From: Lachnospiraceae bacterium | GTDB taxonomy: Bacteria; Bacillota; Clostridia; Lachnospirales; Lachnospiraceae | NCBI GenBank assembly: GCA_009774175.1 | Contig: VSNG01000012.1 | Location: 27,410 to 91,409, forward strand | DNA length: 64,000 nucleotides | Direction of reading: 5' to 3' | Shown here: positions 53,457 to 62,788 of the stretch, in pieces | Layout of the letters: the number at the start of each line of letters is the position of its first letter | Numbering within the stretch: position 1 is the stretch's first letter | Notes under the pieces: model-generated | Database searches by the model: none | What the model saw: only the letters and a program-made list of their open reading frames with translations | Told to the model about the DNA's origin: nothing | Made by a program: the position numbers and the translations under genes

Positions 53457-54525
53457 TTGTGGTCTGCCACCCCCAATAAGACCTCGCTTTTTCTACCAGT
53501 ATTTCCATCGTATCTTCATCGCTGCACTGATATGTATCCCTGATTTCCGTATCCGGCACAAACCCGCCGGTTCTCTGATAATAAATCCGATAATCACTCT
53601 CAACGAGAAGCTCTCCGCCCTCGCCCTCATAGCTATACCTGGCAAGGATCACAATATCTTTGAGCCCGTCCCCGTCAATATCCCGACAGGTAACGCCCTT
53701 GAGCGCATAGAGATTGTCGTACTCTCCCATAGGCTGCAGCACCGACACGATATCTCCCTGCTCGTTCACCAGATAGACCATAAAAATGTCATAATCCGCA
53801 ATTCGGTATGTCCCCGGCGTCACCTGCAGCCTGCCAAGCTTGCCGAAAGTCCGCAGATAACACTGCTCGGGAATAACCTGAAAATTGTTCCTTTGCAGCT
53901 CCCGCAGGGTGGACGCCGTATACAGAAATTCCGTGGAATTTCCATCTCTGACAAAAGCAGCTATGGACTCCGCGCTTTTATTCATCCCAAAGCGATTAAT
54001 CTTTTCTGAGATCCTGTAATCCCTGTAAAAGCCGTCTCCCGCCGGATTTTGAAAGAGCACATCTCCAATCTTGTGAGTCTGGCCGGCGTAGGCACCGTTC
54101 TCATTGAGGCAGGAAGTGATCAGAACGATATCCGTTCTGCCATCCCGGTTCAGATCCTGAAAGGAAACCGCCGCAATAGACTGCACTGGCTGTCTCATAC
54201 GCCCCCTGACGCAGTAATTGGTCTCCAGCTGTTCCGTCCGATAGAGAATCCGCCCGTCCACGTCCACAATAAACAGCGCCAGCCGGTTATACTGTTCGTC
54301 AAAAGCCGGCACCATCAAAATGCTGTCTTCCTCGTCCGGCTCCAAAGCGAAAATCTGATCCTCCACCACATGAAAACCGCCGTCCGCAATCCTGTCCAGG
54401 TTCTCTATGGACTGGAACCGATCATAATACGCCTCATACTCCGCCTGCACGGAAACCTCGCCCGTCTCCGCCGGAGACGCCTGTACCATTTTGGTAAAAA
54501 ACAGACTACAGATCAAATCATACAT
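53449..54525 (-). CDS. VCBS/FG-GAP repeat protein, N-terminus uncertain
   Basis: 358 aa from ATG 54525. Repeats with calcium-type loops are visible: FQDLNRDGRTDIVLI and RDIDGDGLKDIVILAR, as in beta-propeller VCBS proteins. It starts with a weak hydrophobic stretch (YDLICSLFFTKMVQA) that looks like part of a signal peptide. Upstream in the same frame is ATG AAC AGG TGT AGA TAA with a good GGGAG site, then this frame continues. So the natural start may lie there, with a stop codon at codon 6. Between GH5 and the response regulator in the cellulose locus; role unknown. Confidence 0.6.
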   Translation of the reverse strand: MYDLICSLFFTKMVQASPAETGEVSVQAEYEAYYDRFQSIENLDRIADGGFHVVEDQIFALEPDEEDSILMVPAFDEQYNRLALFIVDVDGRILYRTEQLETNYCVRGRMRQPVQSIAAVSFQDLNRDGRTDIVLITSCLNENGAYAGQTHKIGDVLFQNPAGDGFYRDYRISEKINRFGMNKSAESIAAFVRDGNSTEFLYTASTLRELQRNNFQVIPEQCYLRTFGKLGRLQVTPGTYRIADYDIFMVYLVNEQGDIVSVLQPMGEYDNLYALKGVTCRDIDGDGLKDIVILARYSYEGEGGELLVESDYRIYYQRTGGFVPDTEIRDTYQCSDEDTMEILVEKARSYWGWQTTND

Positions 54526-54573
54526 ATTATGCGAAATCCGTTATCTACACCTGTTCATTTGTCACACTCCCGC

Positions 54574-55662
54574 TCAATTAACCGCTTCATTCGTCAGCGC
54601 CTCCACAAGCTCAGGAAATTTCCATGTCTTGCTTTCCCTGTCAAGAAGCGCGTACGCCCCGCAGTCCCACCAGATACAGGGAATCCCACAGCGTCCCGCC
54701 TCTTTCCTGTAATAATTGATCCACGACAGACGCGCCTGTAAATTCCCCTTATCCACACAGCCAAACTCCGTAAGCATCACTGGTATCCCGTTCTTCACAA
54801 ACAAATCCTTCATTTCCGAAAAGGCCTGCGTCACCCGCTCTCTGGTCTCCTCCGTATCCCAGTCCACATCCCCGTCTTCCTTCTGACAGAAGCTGTAGGG
54901 CGTGTACATGTGAATCGACACAATGAGCCGCCTGTCGTCAGGCACCAAAAGTCCCTCCATGGCCTCCGTCTCATGATTGCCCGCATAAGGACAGATCAGA
55001 AGATAGCGCGTCCGATTACCTCCGTCTGTCGCCCTGACCGTCTCCACAAAGGCCGCATTCAGCCTGTTGACCAGCTCCCGCAGCTCCTCCGTGCCCGAGG
55101 TCCACTCCACCTCGCTGTCCCGAAGCCTCGGCTCGTTCATGGACTCAAATAGCAGCCTTTCGTCATAGTCCCGAAAGCGGGCCGCGATCTGCTCCCAGAC
55201 TGTCACAAATTCCGCCTCAATCTGCGCCGACCGCTCGACTTTCAGATCCAGCCACTCCTCATGATGCAGATCCAGAATCACATACAGATCAGCGGCAAGC
55301 GCCATATCCACCACTTCCTGCACCCGGTTCATCCAAGTCTCCGAAATATGATACGACTCGTCCAGATGGTCTTCCCAGGTAACCGGAATCCGCACCGTGC
55401 CAAAACCGGCCTCCTTCATTGCCAGAAAGGTCTCCGCATCCGCCTTTGGATTGCCCCAGTAAGTCTCATATTCCAGATCATCCGCATCCGGCCGGTATTC
55501 CCGCAGTCCCGTAGAATCCAGCGTATTTCCCAGATTAATTCCCTGTCCCATACGGCCCACAAACCGAATCGCCTGCGTCCTGAACGCAAACAGAAACGCT
55601 GCTCCCAAAAGCCCCAGAGCAACCGCCAGTCCGCCATAAGCCAGTACCACTCTTTTCTTCAT
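54574..55662 (-). CDS. GH5 endoglucanase, membrane-anchored
   Basis: 362 aa from ATG 55662 (MKKRVVL); the longer frame to 55701 starts TTG without a site. An N-terminal anchor (VVLAYGGLAVALGLLGAAFLFAF) is followed by a GH5 barrel: GQGINLGNTLDS, TVRIPVTWEDHL, LDLHHE, the acid/base FESMNEPRL and the nucleophile MLTEFGCV. It would cut beta-1,4-glucan, and endoglucanases are standard partners of cellulose synthases (BcsZ and the clostridial CcsZ). It is encoded between CotH and the VCBS protein. Confidence 0.92.
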   Translation of the reverse strand: MKKRVVLAYGGLAVALGLLGAAFLFAFRTQAIRFVGRMGQGINLGNTLDSTGLREYRPDADDLEYETYWGNPKADAETFLAMKEAGFGTVRIPVTWEDHLDESYHISETWMNRVQEVVDMALAADLYVILDLHHEEWLDLKVERSAQIEAEFVTVWEQIAARFRDYDERLLFESMNEPRLRDSEVEWTSGTEELRELVNRLNAAFVETVRATDGGNRTRYLLICPYAGNHETEAMEGLLVPDDRRLIVSIHMYTPYSFCQKEDGDVDWDTEETRERVTQAFSEMKDLFVKNGIPVMLTEFGCVDKGNLQARLSWINYYRKEAGRCGIPCIWWDCGAYALLDRESKTWKFPELVEALTNEAVN

Positions 55663-55716
55663 CTTCCACCCATTCCGTATCGCTTTCGCCAGGAGCCGCA
55701 AATTCGCCGAGAAACG

Positions 55717-57651
55717 TCAATCGCTTTCCTTCTCAAAAACCGCTCTGACGGTAAGTCCGCCCTCCGGTATCGTCAGCTTTGTGGACGCCTCCTCGATACT
55801 CTCATGCCCCTGCGCGCTCTCCACTTCCCAGCCGGTAAAGCGGTACCCCTCCCCGGCCGTTGCCGTAAGGCTGACCGGGTAGTCTGTGAAATAATCCCCC
55901 TGCCATTTTCCCGCTTCATCAAAGGTGGGGGTAATCGTATTTAAAGCAACGCTTCCCGCCGCAGCGTCCGACGTCTCGATCTGCACCGTCGAAAGCGTGC
56001 CCTGTAATCCAAAATCATCTTTCAAAAACTGCGCAATATACGACTTTCTATTCTCCAGAAAGGTTCCGATCTTCTCCATCTCCTCTTCCGGCCCAAAGGA
56101 ACGGTCCTCACCGAAAAACCGGGTAAGATGCGCATCAAGCGGTTCCTCCATCAAGGCAAGATGGCCCTCCATAAGCGGCTCCGTATTGGCCGGAGAAAAA
56201 ATTTCATTGGCAAAATCCATCAGCGTTATGCAAAACGCCTCCCGAAACGCTTCGCTGCGGCACAGATTGGCAAAGGCCGGGCTGCGCTCCATCGTATAAA
56301 CAAGGGTATCTGTTTCCGTATTCGCTACCTCAAGAGAGCTGGTATTTACGTCAAAGAGCATCCACCGCCATCTGCCGTCCAGATACCCCCCTCCTCCGTC
56401 AGTTTTTGACGGTTCACGCACTCTCCAGAAAGCCTCGTTGGTGCCGGGCCAGTCAACACCGCGGGCAATATAGATTTCCGTTGCATAATAATCCAGATAG
56501 CTTTGCAGGTCGATCACATCGTCCAGCGATTCATAGTTTGCCGGAATGGAAAAATCAGTATCGTTCAGATAATTCATCATACTGATGCACAGCGACCAAT
56601 CCTCGTCGCTCTCTGATTCCGGCCTGCCGTTTTTGACGATCAGCACGTTATCCTCGTCGACATCATAATAATGACCGATAAAAGTATCGGTATATCTTTC
56701 CGTCAGCCAATAAAGCCCCCAGTACTCCCCGTCAAGGAACATCACGCAGGGCTCGTAATGCATCGTGCAGAAATCTCTTTCTGCCGTCAGCGCCGCAACA
56801 AACATATCCCGGAATTTAACCACCGTATCCTGCCCCCCCGCAGAGAGGGTCAGCGTGTCCGCCATATAGCCGGTTCCGAACAGATCTGTATAAAATCTCC
56901 GGGCATTACTGTAATTTTGTCTTGCATAAAGATTCAGGCTCTTGGGCAGACTGCCGCGGCTGCCGCCGCCCTGAATGCGGATTCCGCAGGACTGTTTCAA
57001 CGCCGCTTTCTTATCCGTATTAAACAGCTGTATATCCGCGGGCCTTTCCCACTGGAATCCATGCCGGGAAAAGTTCTCACTGTCATCAACCGGATTTCCG
57101 TCCTGATCCACAGTCTCATCAAATCCACGTCCAAAGACATAGATCCCGTCGTCATAATCAAACAAATAACTCGGATCCGTCACGACGGATATGACATGCA
57201 TCCCCGCATATCCCGCCTTTTTGTCAAATCCGATGAAATAACTCTCCGTTTTAAAATCGGTAAAATTGCCGTCCAGATCCCGGCAGGCCGCCCGGACAAC
57301 CGTGCACTTATCCACCGGATAGTCCGGCAATTTATAGGGAATGCCGTCCATCGTCGTCTCATACGCCATATCGGTACGCAGTGAATGCACATTAGGGCTG
57401 TCCGTCGCATCGACAATCTGTATAGGTTCAGTATACAAATGCGCATTTTCATCCGGCGCAGAGCCGTCCAGCGTATAATAGATTTTCATTCCCAAAGGCG
57501 CGGACATCTCCAGCGCAAAGGGTTCTTCATAAAATCCCGACTCTCTGGAAAAGGTCAGCTGCGCACAATCATGCTGATCGTACAAGAGCAGCAGCCCCAG
57601 AGCGCCGCACAGTAACACCAGACATAAAAGCGCGTTTTTTCGACTCGTCAT
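55717..57651 (-). CDS. CotH kinase family protein, cassette 2
   Basis: 644 aa. N-terminal anchor (ALLCLVLLCGALGLLLLY), chitobiase-type module (FYEEPFALEMSAPLG, IYYTLDGSAPDENAHLY), then the CotH domain with GIRIQGGGSRGSLPKSLN, DGEYWGLYWLTERY, YLDYYATEIYIARGVDWPGTN and WRWMLFDVN. The C-terminal ~70 residues are a small beta domain (VSLTATAGEGYRFTGWEVES). Closely related in plan to the gene at 5561-7318. It overlaps the DUF4956 gene by 4 bp. Confidence 0.9.
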   Translation of the reverse strand: MTSRKNALLCLVLLCGALGLLLLYDQHDCAQLTFSRESGFYEEPFALEMSAPLGMKIYYTLDGSAPDENAHLYTEPIQIVDATDSPNVHSLRTDMAYETTMDGIPYKLPDYPVDKCTVVRAACRDLDGNFTDFKTESYFIGFDKKAGYAGMHVISVVTDPSYLFDYDDGIYVFGRGFDETVDQDGNPVDDSENFSRHGFQWERPADIQLFNTDKKAALKQSCGIRIQGGGSRGSLPKSLNLYARQNYSNARRFYTDLFGTGYMADTLTLSAGGQDTVVKFRDMFVAALTAERDFCTMHYEPCVMFLDGEYWGLYWLTERYTDTFIGHYYDVDEDNVLIVKNGRPESESDEDWSLCISMMNYLNDTDFSIPANYESLDDVIDLQSYLDYYATEIYIARGVDWPGTNEAFWRVREPSKTDGGGGYLDGRWRWMLFDVNTSSLEVANTETDTLVYTMERSPAFANLCRSEAFREAFCITLMDFANEIFSPANTEPLMEGHLALMEEPLDAHLTRFFGEDRSFGPEEEMEKIGTFLENRKSYIAQFLKDDFGLQGTLSTVQIETSDAAAGSVALNTITPTFDEAGKWQGDYFTDYPVSLTATAGEGYRFTGWEVESAQGHESIEEASTKLTIPEGGLTVRAVFEKESD

Positions 57652-58322
57652 CCTACCGTTTCCCCGGACTGCGCCACCCAGTTGACAGACGCTACGCCGG
57701 GCACAGACAAAAGCGCGTCAAGCACGTCAAGATTGACTTCCCCTTTCGTCCTGATTTCACAGATCATTTCCTCATGATCCGCATCTTTATTGGCGGTACG
57801 CACCCGAAAACCTACGACATAAGGTTTCAGCTTATCCTCAAACAGCTTTCTGTCAATGGGCTTTCCTTCGCCATTCACTACCAGAAGGTACTTGTTGCGT
57901 ACTCCCGGCACCCCGCTGGAGATAATGAGGACAGCCGCAATAAACAGGACGGTAGTAAACGTCATGCGCCAGTTCTGGGAACTCACGCAAAGCCCCTCCG
58001 CCATCGCCCAGAAAATAAACATGGTATCCCTGCTGTCCTTCACCGCCGTCCGAAAGCGGACAATGGACAGGGCGCCTACCATACCAAGCGATACCGCAAT
58101 GTTGCTGCTGATCATCATCATGACAATCACGGTGATCAGATGCATGATCACCAGCGACCAGTTAAACTTTCTGTTATACGCAATCTTTTCCGAAGAAATA
58201 TAGTACGTCAGATAAATAATCAATCCGACCGCAAGCCCGCACAACAGAATGATCAGCGTCCTTTTCACCCCGTACTCAGTACTGTTCGTATAGAAATAGC
58301 TGAGGATTTCTTCTTTTGACAT
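57648..58322 (-). CDS. DUF4956 membrane protein, cassette 2
   Basis: 224 aa, the same length as its paralogue at 8005-8679. About four membrane segments in the first 140 residues, with the hallmark SLGMVGALSIVRFRTAVKD, and a soluble C-terminal part. Function unassigned; see cassette 1. Confidence 0.87.
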   Translation of the reverse strand: MSKEEILSYFYTNSTEYGVKRTLIILLCGLAVGLIIYLTYYISSEKIAYNRKFNWSLVIMHLITVIVMMMISSNIAVSLGMVGALSIVRFRTAVKDSRDTMFIFWAMAEGLCVSSQNWRMTFTTVLFIAAVLIISSGVPGVRNKYLLVVNGEGKPIDRKLFEDKLKPYVVGFRVRTANKDADHEEMICEIRTKGEVNLDVLDALLSVPGVASVNWVAQSGETVG

Positions 58323-58345
58323 AACAGTTCTTCTCCTCTGTTTCT

Positions 58346-59053
58346 TTAATAATTAAAATCATAATACGCCTGACGCCCTGCACAGTATTTGCTGTAAGTG
58401 CCCTGCGTCAGATGAAACTGCGAAAGCATGGCGGATAAAAAGCCCATCATCTTTCCGCTGTATTTTACTTCCAGAACTACATTTTCCCGCATAACGGGCG
58501 TATAGCGGATCTCGGAGGAAAAGAGATCCATATTGGACTCGGAGGCCCTGACGCTACTGTCCAGCGTAATGCGCGTATCATACATGGGATACCTGTAGGC
58601 CAGCCTGTCATAGGCAACCTGCACAACAGGACGGTACTGTCCCTGGGCCATGATGCCGTAAGCCTTCAAAGCTGTCTCGGAACTGTTGAAATACTTGCGC
58701 AGAGCCTTCAAATTTCCTCTGGAAATCTCCGCCGCGTCAGTTTCCGACACAATCAGGCTAAGCTTCTGCTGCCGGTCGTCCGTCTTTTGTTTGATTTCAA
58801 GCTTACATAAAGACGCATCTCCGTCATAGATTCGGAGACGCACCTTTTTACGATCCATCACGCCTGCAAGCTTCTGGGCAAAGTCAATGTTATTTACGGA
58901 ATCAAAATAAAGGCTTCTCACCACATAAGGGCCGTCCACACAGTGACTGTCCCTTTGTAGCAGCCTGTCCAGCTGATCCCTGATTTCCAGCGCTTTTGCA
59001 AACGGTACTACATATTTAATTTCTTTTCTCAGAGAACGGAGTTCTTTTGCCAT
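58346..59053 (-). CDS. VTC domain protein (polyphosphate polymerase-like), cassette 2
   Basis: 235 aa from ATG 59053 (AGGAG site), since MAKELRSLRKEIKYVVP is the normal family start. Tunnel residues are kept: KEIKY, VVRSLYFDS, KKVRLRIY, CKLEIKQK and VLEVKYSGK. Order in this cassette is VTC - DUF4956 - CotH, a permutation of cassette 1 (CotH - VTC - DUF4956). It follows the cellulose synthase gene after 90 bp. Confidence 0.88.
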   Translation of the reverse strand: MAKELRSLRKEIKYVVPFAKALEIRDQLDRLLQRDSHCVDGPYVVRSLYFDSVNNIDFAQKLAGVMDRKKVRLRIYDGDASLCKLEIKQKTDDRQQKLSLIVSETDAAEISRGNLKALRKYFNSSETALKAYGIMAQGQYRPVVQVAYDRLAYRYPMYDTRITLDSSVRASESNMDLFSSEIRYTPVMRENVVLEVKYSGKMMGFLSAMLSQFHLTQGTYSKYCAGRQAYYDFNY

Positions 59054-59143
59054 TGTGTATTTATCTCCTCGCAGTGCCCACTCGCAAAACCTTCGGTTTG
59101 CCATCGCGGACATTATACCATCATTAACCCCCGTTTTCAACCG

Positions 59144-61489
59144 TCACCCCAGCAGACTGATCTCGTCAAACTCTCCCGTCTTTCCGACACGGGGCTTTAC
59201 CGCCGCCTGCTCCTCCTGTTTATGTTTTCCGCTTTTTTCCATCAGCCAGGCGAGAATTTCGTTACGCTTTCCTGTATCGTTCACCAGTTCTTTATAATTT
59301 ACCACATTGTAAAGCTGCAGTCCCTTACGGATTTCTGTCTCGAACTGGCAGTTTAAGACAATATCTCCCTTCACACAAAGCTGCAGGTTCTTCGGCATTC
59401 CCTCGTCTTCCACCGTCACACACACATAGTTATAATCGAAGACCTTCACGGAATCAATCGTTTCATTCAAACAGGGAATTTGGTCGTCAATCAGTATGCG
59501 GGGATAGTTTCTTTTTTGATAAAAGGGCGGCGTAACGCGCTTTTTCAGATTCAGCTTCAAATCCTCAAAGCTGCCGCTGTCCTTCTTGATCTCCGTTGGC
59601 ACTGTGGGGATTCTGTCATAAAGTATTCCCAAAAGTTCGTCATAACAGCCGTTTATGTCCGTTACTTTCATGGAATACGCCCACTCGTCGTCCCACTGGC
59701 TCACATGCACCACCGCAGCAAACATATCCACATGATAATCCTCCGTCTCCAAAAGGATTTCCACATTCTCGTTTTCTTCAAAAAAGTACGGCTTCGGCAG
59801 GATCATGGAGATGCCCGCCTCGGAAGCGTCCCGGGTCATGCCGGTATACTCCTCACCCTTGTACCTGACCCGGCAGGGCATATGCACCATAACCCGCTCG
59901 GTCTTTCGATATGGAATACGGCCGTCTACGAAAAACAGGGCCATCACCAGCAAAAACAGATTGTTGATCAGCCAGAACAGTACCACAATAGGGCCAAAGG
60001 AACCGCTGTCCAGCATAATCAGGATGCATCGGAAGATTCCCCACACCGACAGCACAATTAAAATCAGGAAGGGAATGGAATAAAGGAAATTCTTCCCCTT
60101 CTCGTTCTTCTGCCCGCCCTTGCTTGTAACCTTGAATTTCTTCATGGAAATGCCCACCGACTCAAACAGCACCGGCAGGAGCATGTAAGGAAACAGCACC
60201 GTCTCATAAATGCTCGTCCATTTGGTGGAGCGGATATTTCGAGACAGCATTCTGAGACTGATGTTACTGCTTACATACATGGGCAGCCAGAAAACCAGCA
60301 CCTGCGGCAGGGTACACTTAAACACCATAAACCCGAAAGCCGCGTACAGAAGCGGGGACATAATGTAGATCAGCCTCTTTAACGGCGCGTACCAGTACCA
60401 GATGGAAGCCCAGTAGTTCATCTTCTGAGAAAAACTAAGCTCCGGCGCGGTAAAAATATGCATCTTTCTGCCCGTGGCAATAACGCCCCTGGCCCATCTC
60501 GTCCTCTGCTGCACCAGATCTTTCAGATCCTGCGGAGACAGTCCAGAGGCAAGGGGTTCCGCCGTACCAAGGCTCACATACTGCTTTTTCTCAATCAGAA
60601 TACCCGTTGCAAAATCCTCTGTGATCGCCCCGGTAAAGAAACCGCCGATGGATTCCAGCGCCTCTCTCGAAATCACCGTGTTTGACCCGCCGTATATTAC
60701 GCTGTTTGTCTTCGTGCGCGCCACCTGAATATCCTTGTAAAAATAATCCTGTTCATTGGGAATTCTGGATTCCGAATACAGATTAAACTGAAACAGATCC
60801 AGATTATAAAAGCTCTGCGGCGACTGCAGAAAACCAAGCTTGATCCTGTCCTCCTCTTTTCTGCCCCTGTTTCTCAGCTCTGCATCCACAAAATAAGGAA
60901 TTGTCTTCATCAGAAAATTGCTTCTGGGAATCATATCGGCATCAAACGTAACCACATAGGGCGAATGGGAATGCGCCAGCGCATTATTCAGGTTTCCGGC
61001 TTTTGCTCCCTCGTGATCCTCCCTGTCCAGATAATTGACCCCAAGTCTTGCCGCCAGCGCTCTCATTTCCTCCCTGTGACCGTCGTCGCACAGATAAATA
61101 TGCACTTTTTTCGGATCGGGATATTTCATCCGCGTACATCCCCGGAGCGTCTTATAAAGCAGTTCTACCTCTTCACTGTAGGTCGAGACAAAAACGTCCA
61201 CATCCGGGAACTGATCAAGCGGCACATCCTTCGGAAACGGGTAGTCCTCCACCGTATACATATTGGCAAAGTGAATAAAGGCCTCCACCATGCCAAGCAC
61301 TTCCACCACCAGAAGACCGATGCCCGCCACAATAGATACCATTCCGTACCCAAAAGGAATGGTAAAAAAGATTCTCCATATCAGGTACATGATGGTAAAA
61401 AACATATTCAGGAAAAACCAGATTTTGCCCTTCCAGTTGTGAAAAAAGCCGCGAATAAATGCACCGAAGCTTTCCTGTTCCTGCGTCAT
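59144..61489 (-). CDS. Cellulose synthase-like GT2 with PilZ domain
   Basis: 781 aa. Membrane segments at both ends of a GT2 core with DVFVSTYSEE, DDG (135-137), FDADMIP (183-187), TED (290-292) and QQRTRW (327-332), the processive glycosyltransferase signature (D, DxD, TED, QxxRW). A PilZ domain follows at about 528-650 (RKTERVMVHM and DASEAG), so cyclic di-GMP probably controls it. No BcsB-type partner is seen, as in Gram-positive cellulose systems. The locus resembles the described clostridial ccs genes (synthase, CcsZ, acyltransferase-like proteins); that comparison is from memory. Confidence 0.93.
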   Translation of the reverse strand: MTQEQESFGAFIRGFFHNWKGKIWFFLNMFFTIMYLIWRIFFTIPFGYGMVSIVAGIGLLVVEVLGMVEAFIHFANMYTVEDYPFPKDVPLDQFPDVDVFVSTYSEEVELLYKTLRGCTRMKYPDPKKVHIYLCDDGHREEMRALAARLGVNYLDREDHEGAKAGNLNNALAHSHSPYVVTFDADMIPRSNFLMKTIPYFVDAELRNRGRKEEDRIKLGFLQSPQSFYNLDLFQFNLYSESRIPNEQDYFYKDIQVARTKTNSVIYGGSNTVISREALESIGGFFTGAITEDFATGILIEKKQYVSLGTAEPLASGLSPQDLKDLVQQRTRWARGVIATGRKMHIFTAPELSFSQKMNYWASIWYWYAPLKRLIYIMSPLLYAAFGFMVFKCTLPQVLVFWLPMYVSSNISLRMLSRNIRSTKWTSIYETVLFPYMLLPVLFESVGISMKKFKVTSKGGQKNEKGKNFLYSIPFLILIVLSVWGIFRCILIMLDSGSFGPIVVLFWLINNLFLLVMALFFVDGRIPYRKTERVMVHMPCRVRYKGEEYTGMTRDASEAGISMILPKPYFFEENENVEILLETEDYHVDMFAAVVHVSQWDDEWAYSMKVTDINGCYDELLGILYDRIPTVPTEIKKDSGSFEDLKLNLKKRVTPPFYQKRNYPRILIDDQIPCLNETIDSVKVFDYNYVCVTVEDEGMPKNLQLCVKGDIVLNCQFETEIRKGLQLYNVVNYKELVNDTGKRNEILAWLMEKSGKHKQEEQAAVKPRVGKTGEFDEISLLG

Positions 61490-61491
61490 CC

Positions 61492-62769
61492 TTAGTCCCC
61501 CTTAAAGAAATTAAACGCATCCCCGTTAATATTATAAGGATAAATTTCCATGATAATATAATCAAACTCATTTTCCTTCACATAGCTCTCTATATCCAGC
61601 ACATGCGATTCCTCCAGAGACCATATGGCGTCAAGCTCGCTGCACATGGGCGCTAAAAACACCATCATGGGAGAAAAATAGGAATCCCTGATCGCAAATA
61701 CCTTTATGCCGTCCGGGTTATCCTCATTGACAATGTGCTCATAGGGCCGCAGGCCGTTCAGATAAAGCGAATACTGGGAATCGCTGTAAATATCGTCGTG
61801 TTCCAAAAGCACGTCCACATCCATCAGGGACTCCGTCGTGTAACCGCGAAAATGCTGGGTCACATCTGTCACGCCCATACAATGCCTGTCATATTTATTC
61901 TCAAATACAGGCCACAGCGCTTCAAAATCCTCAAGGCCGCTGAAATTTGCCCCCGTCTTTCGTCCCATGGAGCCGAGCATTCCCCTTTTGTAAGTCACCC
62001 GCTCATAATTTGCCGGATCCATATAAAACCCGTCCGGGTCAAGACCCGCGTCAAATTTTTCGTTCATCTGCTCCACCAGCACCTGCGTCGCCTGAAAGGC
62101 CGCCGGAATGGTCCAGTGATGATCCGTCCTGAAAAAGGCTTCCTGAATGGAAAGACTGTCGTTTGGTATATATTTTCTGCAATCTACCGTCTCCACCCCA
62201 TATCGGTTTAAATAGAACAGCATTTCATCCACAATCGCGTCCGGATCATTGACGGGCATTCCCGTTCGGAAATTGGTCTCCCCGCGCACATACTTTCCCG
62301 GCGTAACAAAGAACAGAACCTTCGTGCCGTTAGGCTCCACCCAGTCCTGCAGCCTTCTGAGCCTTCTGGCATACTCCTCCATATCGTTGATATCCTCCCG
62401 GAAAAAGGAGGCGTAATGCAGATAACCGTCCTCGTCGCTGATATAGCTGAAATTGTTAAACTCCCGCTTATCCATGAGCACCTGCATATAGGAATAGGTC
62501 TCAATAAATTCCATCCTTCCGTACATGGAACTGATAATACCTGCATCCAGAGCCGAAACCGTGTCCGAAATCGTCTGCGGCGCCGTAGCCAGTTCAATAC
62601 CCCCCGCAAGACTCTCCTCCACCGTCTCCAGCCAAATATCGCCTCCATACCATGCATTCACTCCTGCATAGCCGAAAACACTGGTCAAAAAGAGCAGGGC
62701 AAATATTTTTTTACGCAGTATATAGGCCTTTAAAGGATCCTTTTTTCTTCTTCCCTTTCTCCTTGCCAC
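61492..62769 (-). CDS. DHHW-family extracytoplasmic acyltransferase partner
   Basis: 425 aa from GTG 62769; an ATG at 62850 would overlap the MBOAT gene. One anchor (FALLFLTSVFGYAGVNAWY) then a secreted domain with the family motif FRTDHHWTIPAAFQ and IRDSYFSPMMVFLAP. The AlgX/AlgJ-like fold works with an MBOAT protein to acylate a polysaccharide. It follows the MBOAT gene (gap about 20 bp) and precedes the synthase. Its partner is truncated in this window. Confidence 0.85.
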   Translation of the reverse strand: MARRKGRRKKDPLKAYILRKKIFALLFLTSVFGYAGVNAWYGGDIWLETVEESLAGGIELATAPQTISDTVSALDAGIISSMYGRMEFIETYSYMQVLMDKREFNNFSYISDEDGYLHYASFFREDINDMEEYARRLRRLQDWVEPNGTKVLFFVTPGKYVRGETNFRTGMPVNDPDAIVDEMLFYLNRYGVETVDCRKYIPNDSLSIQEAFFRTDHHWTIPAAFQATQVLVEQMNEKFDAGLDPDGFYMDPANYERVTYKRGMLGSMGRKTGANFSGLEDFEALWPVFENKYDRHCMGVTDVTQHFRGYTTESLMDVDVLLEHDDIYSDSQYSLYLNGLRPYEHIVNEDNPDGIKVFAIRDSYFSPMMVFLAPMCSELDAIWSLEESHVLDIESYVKENEFDYIIMEIYPYNINGDAFNFFKGD

Positions 62770-62788
62770 AACTCCACCCCACTGGAAA

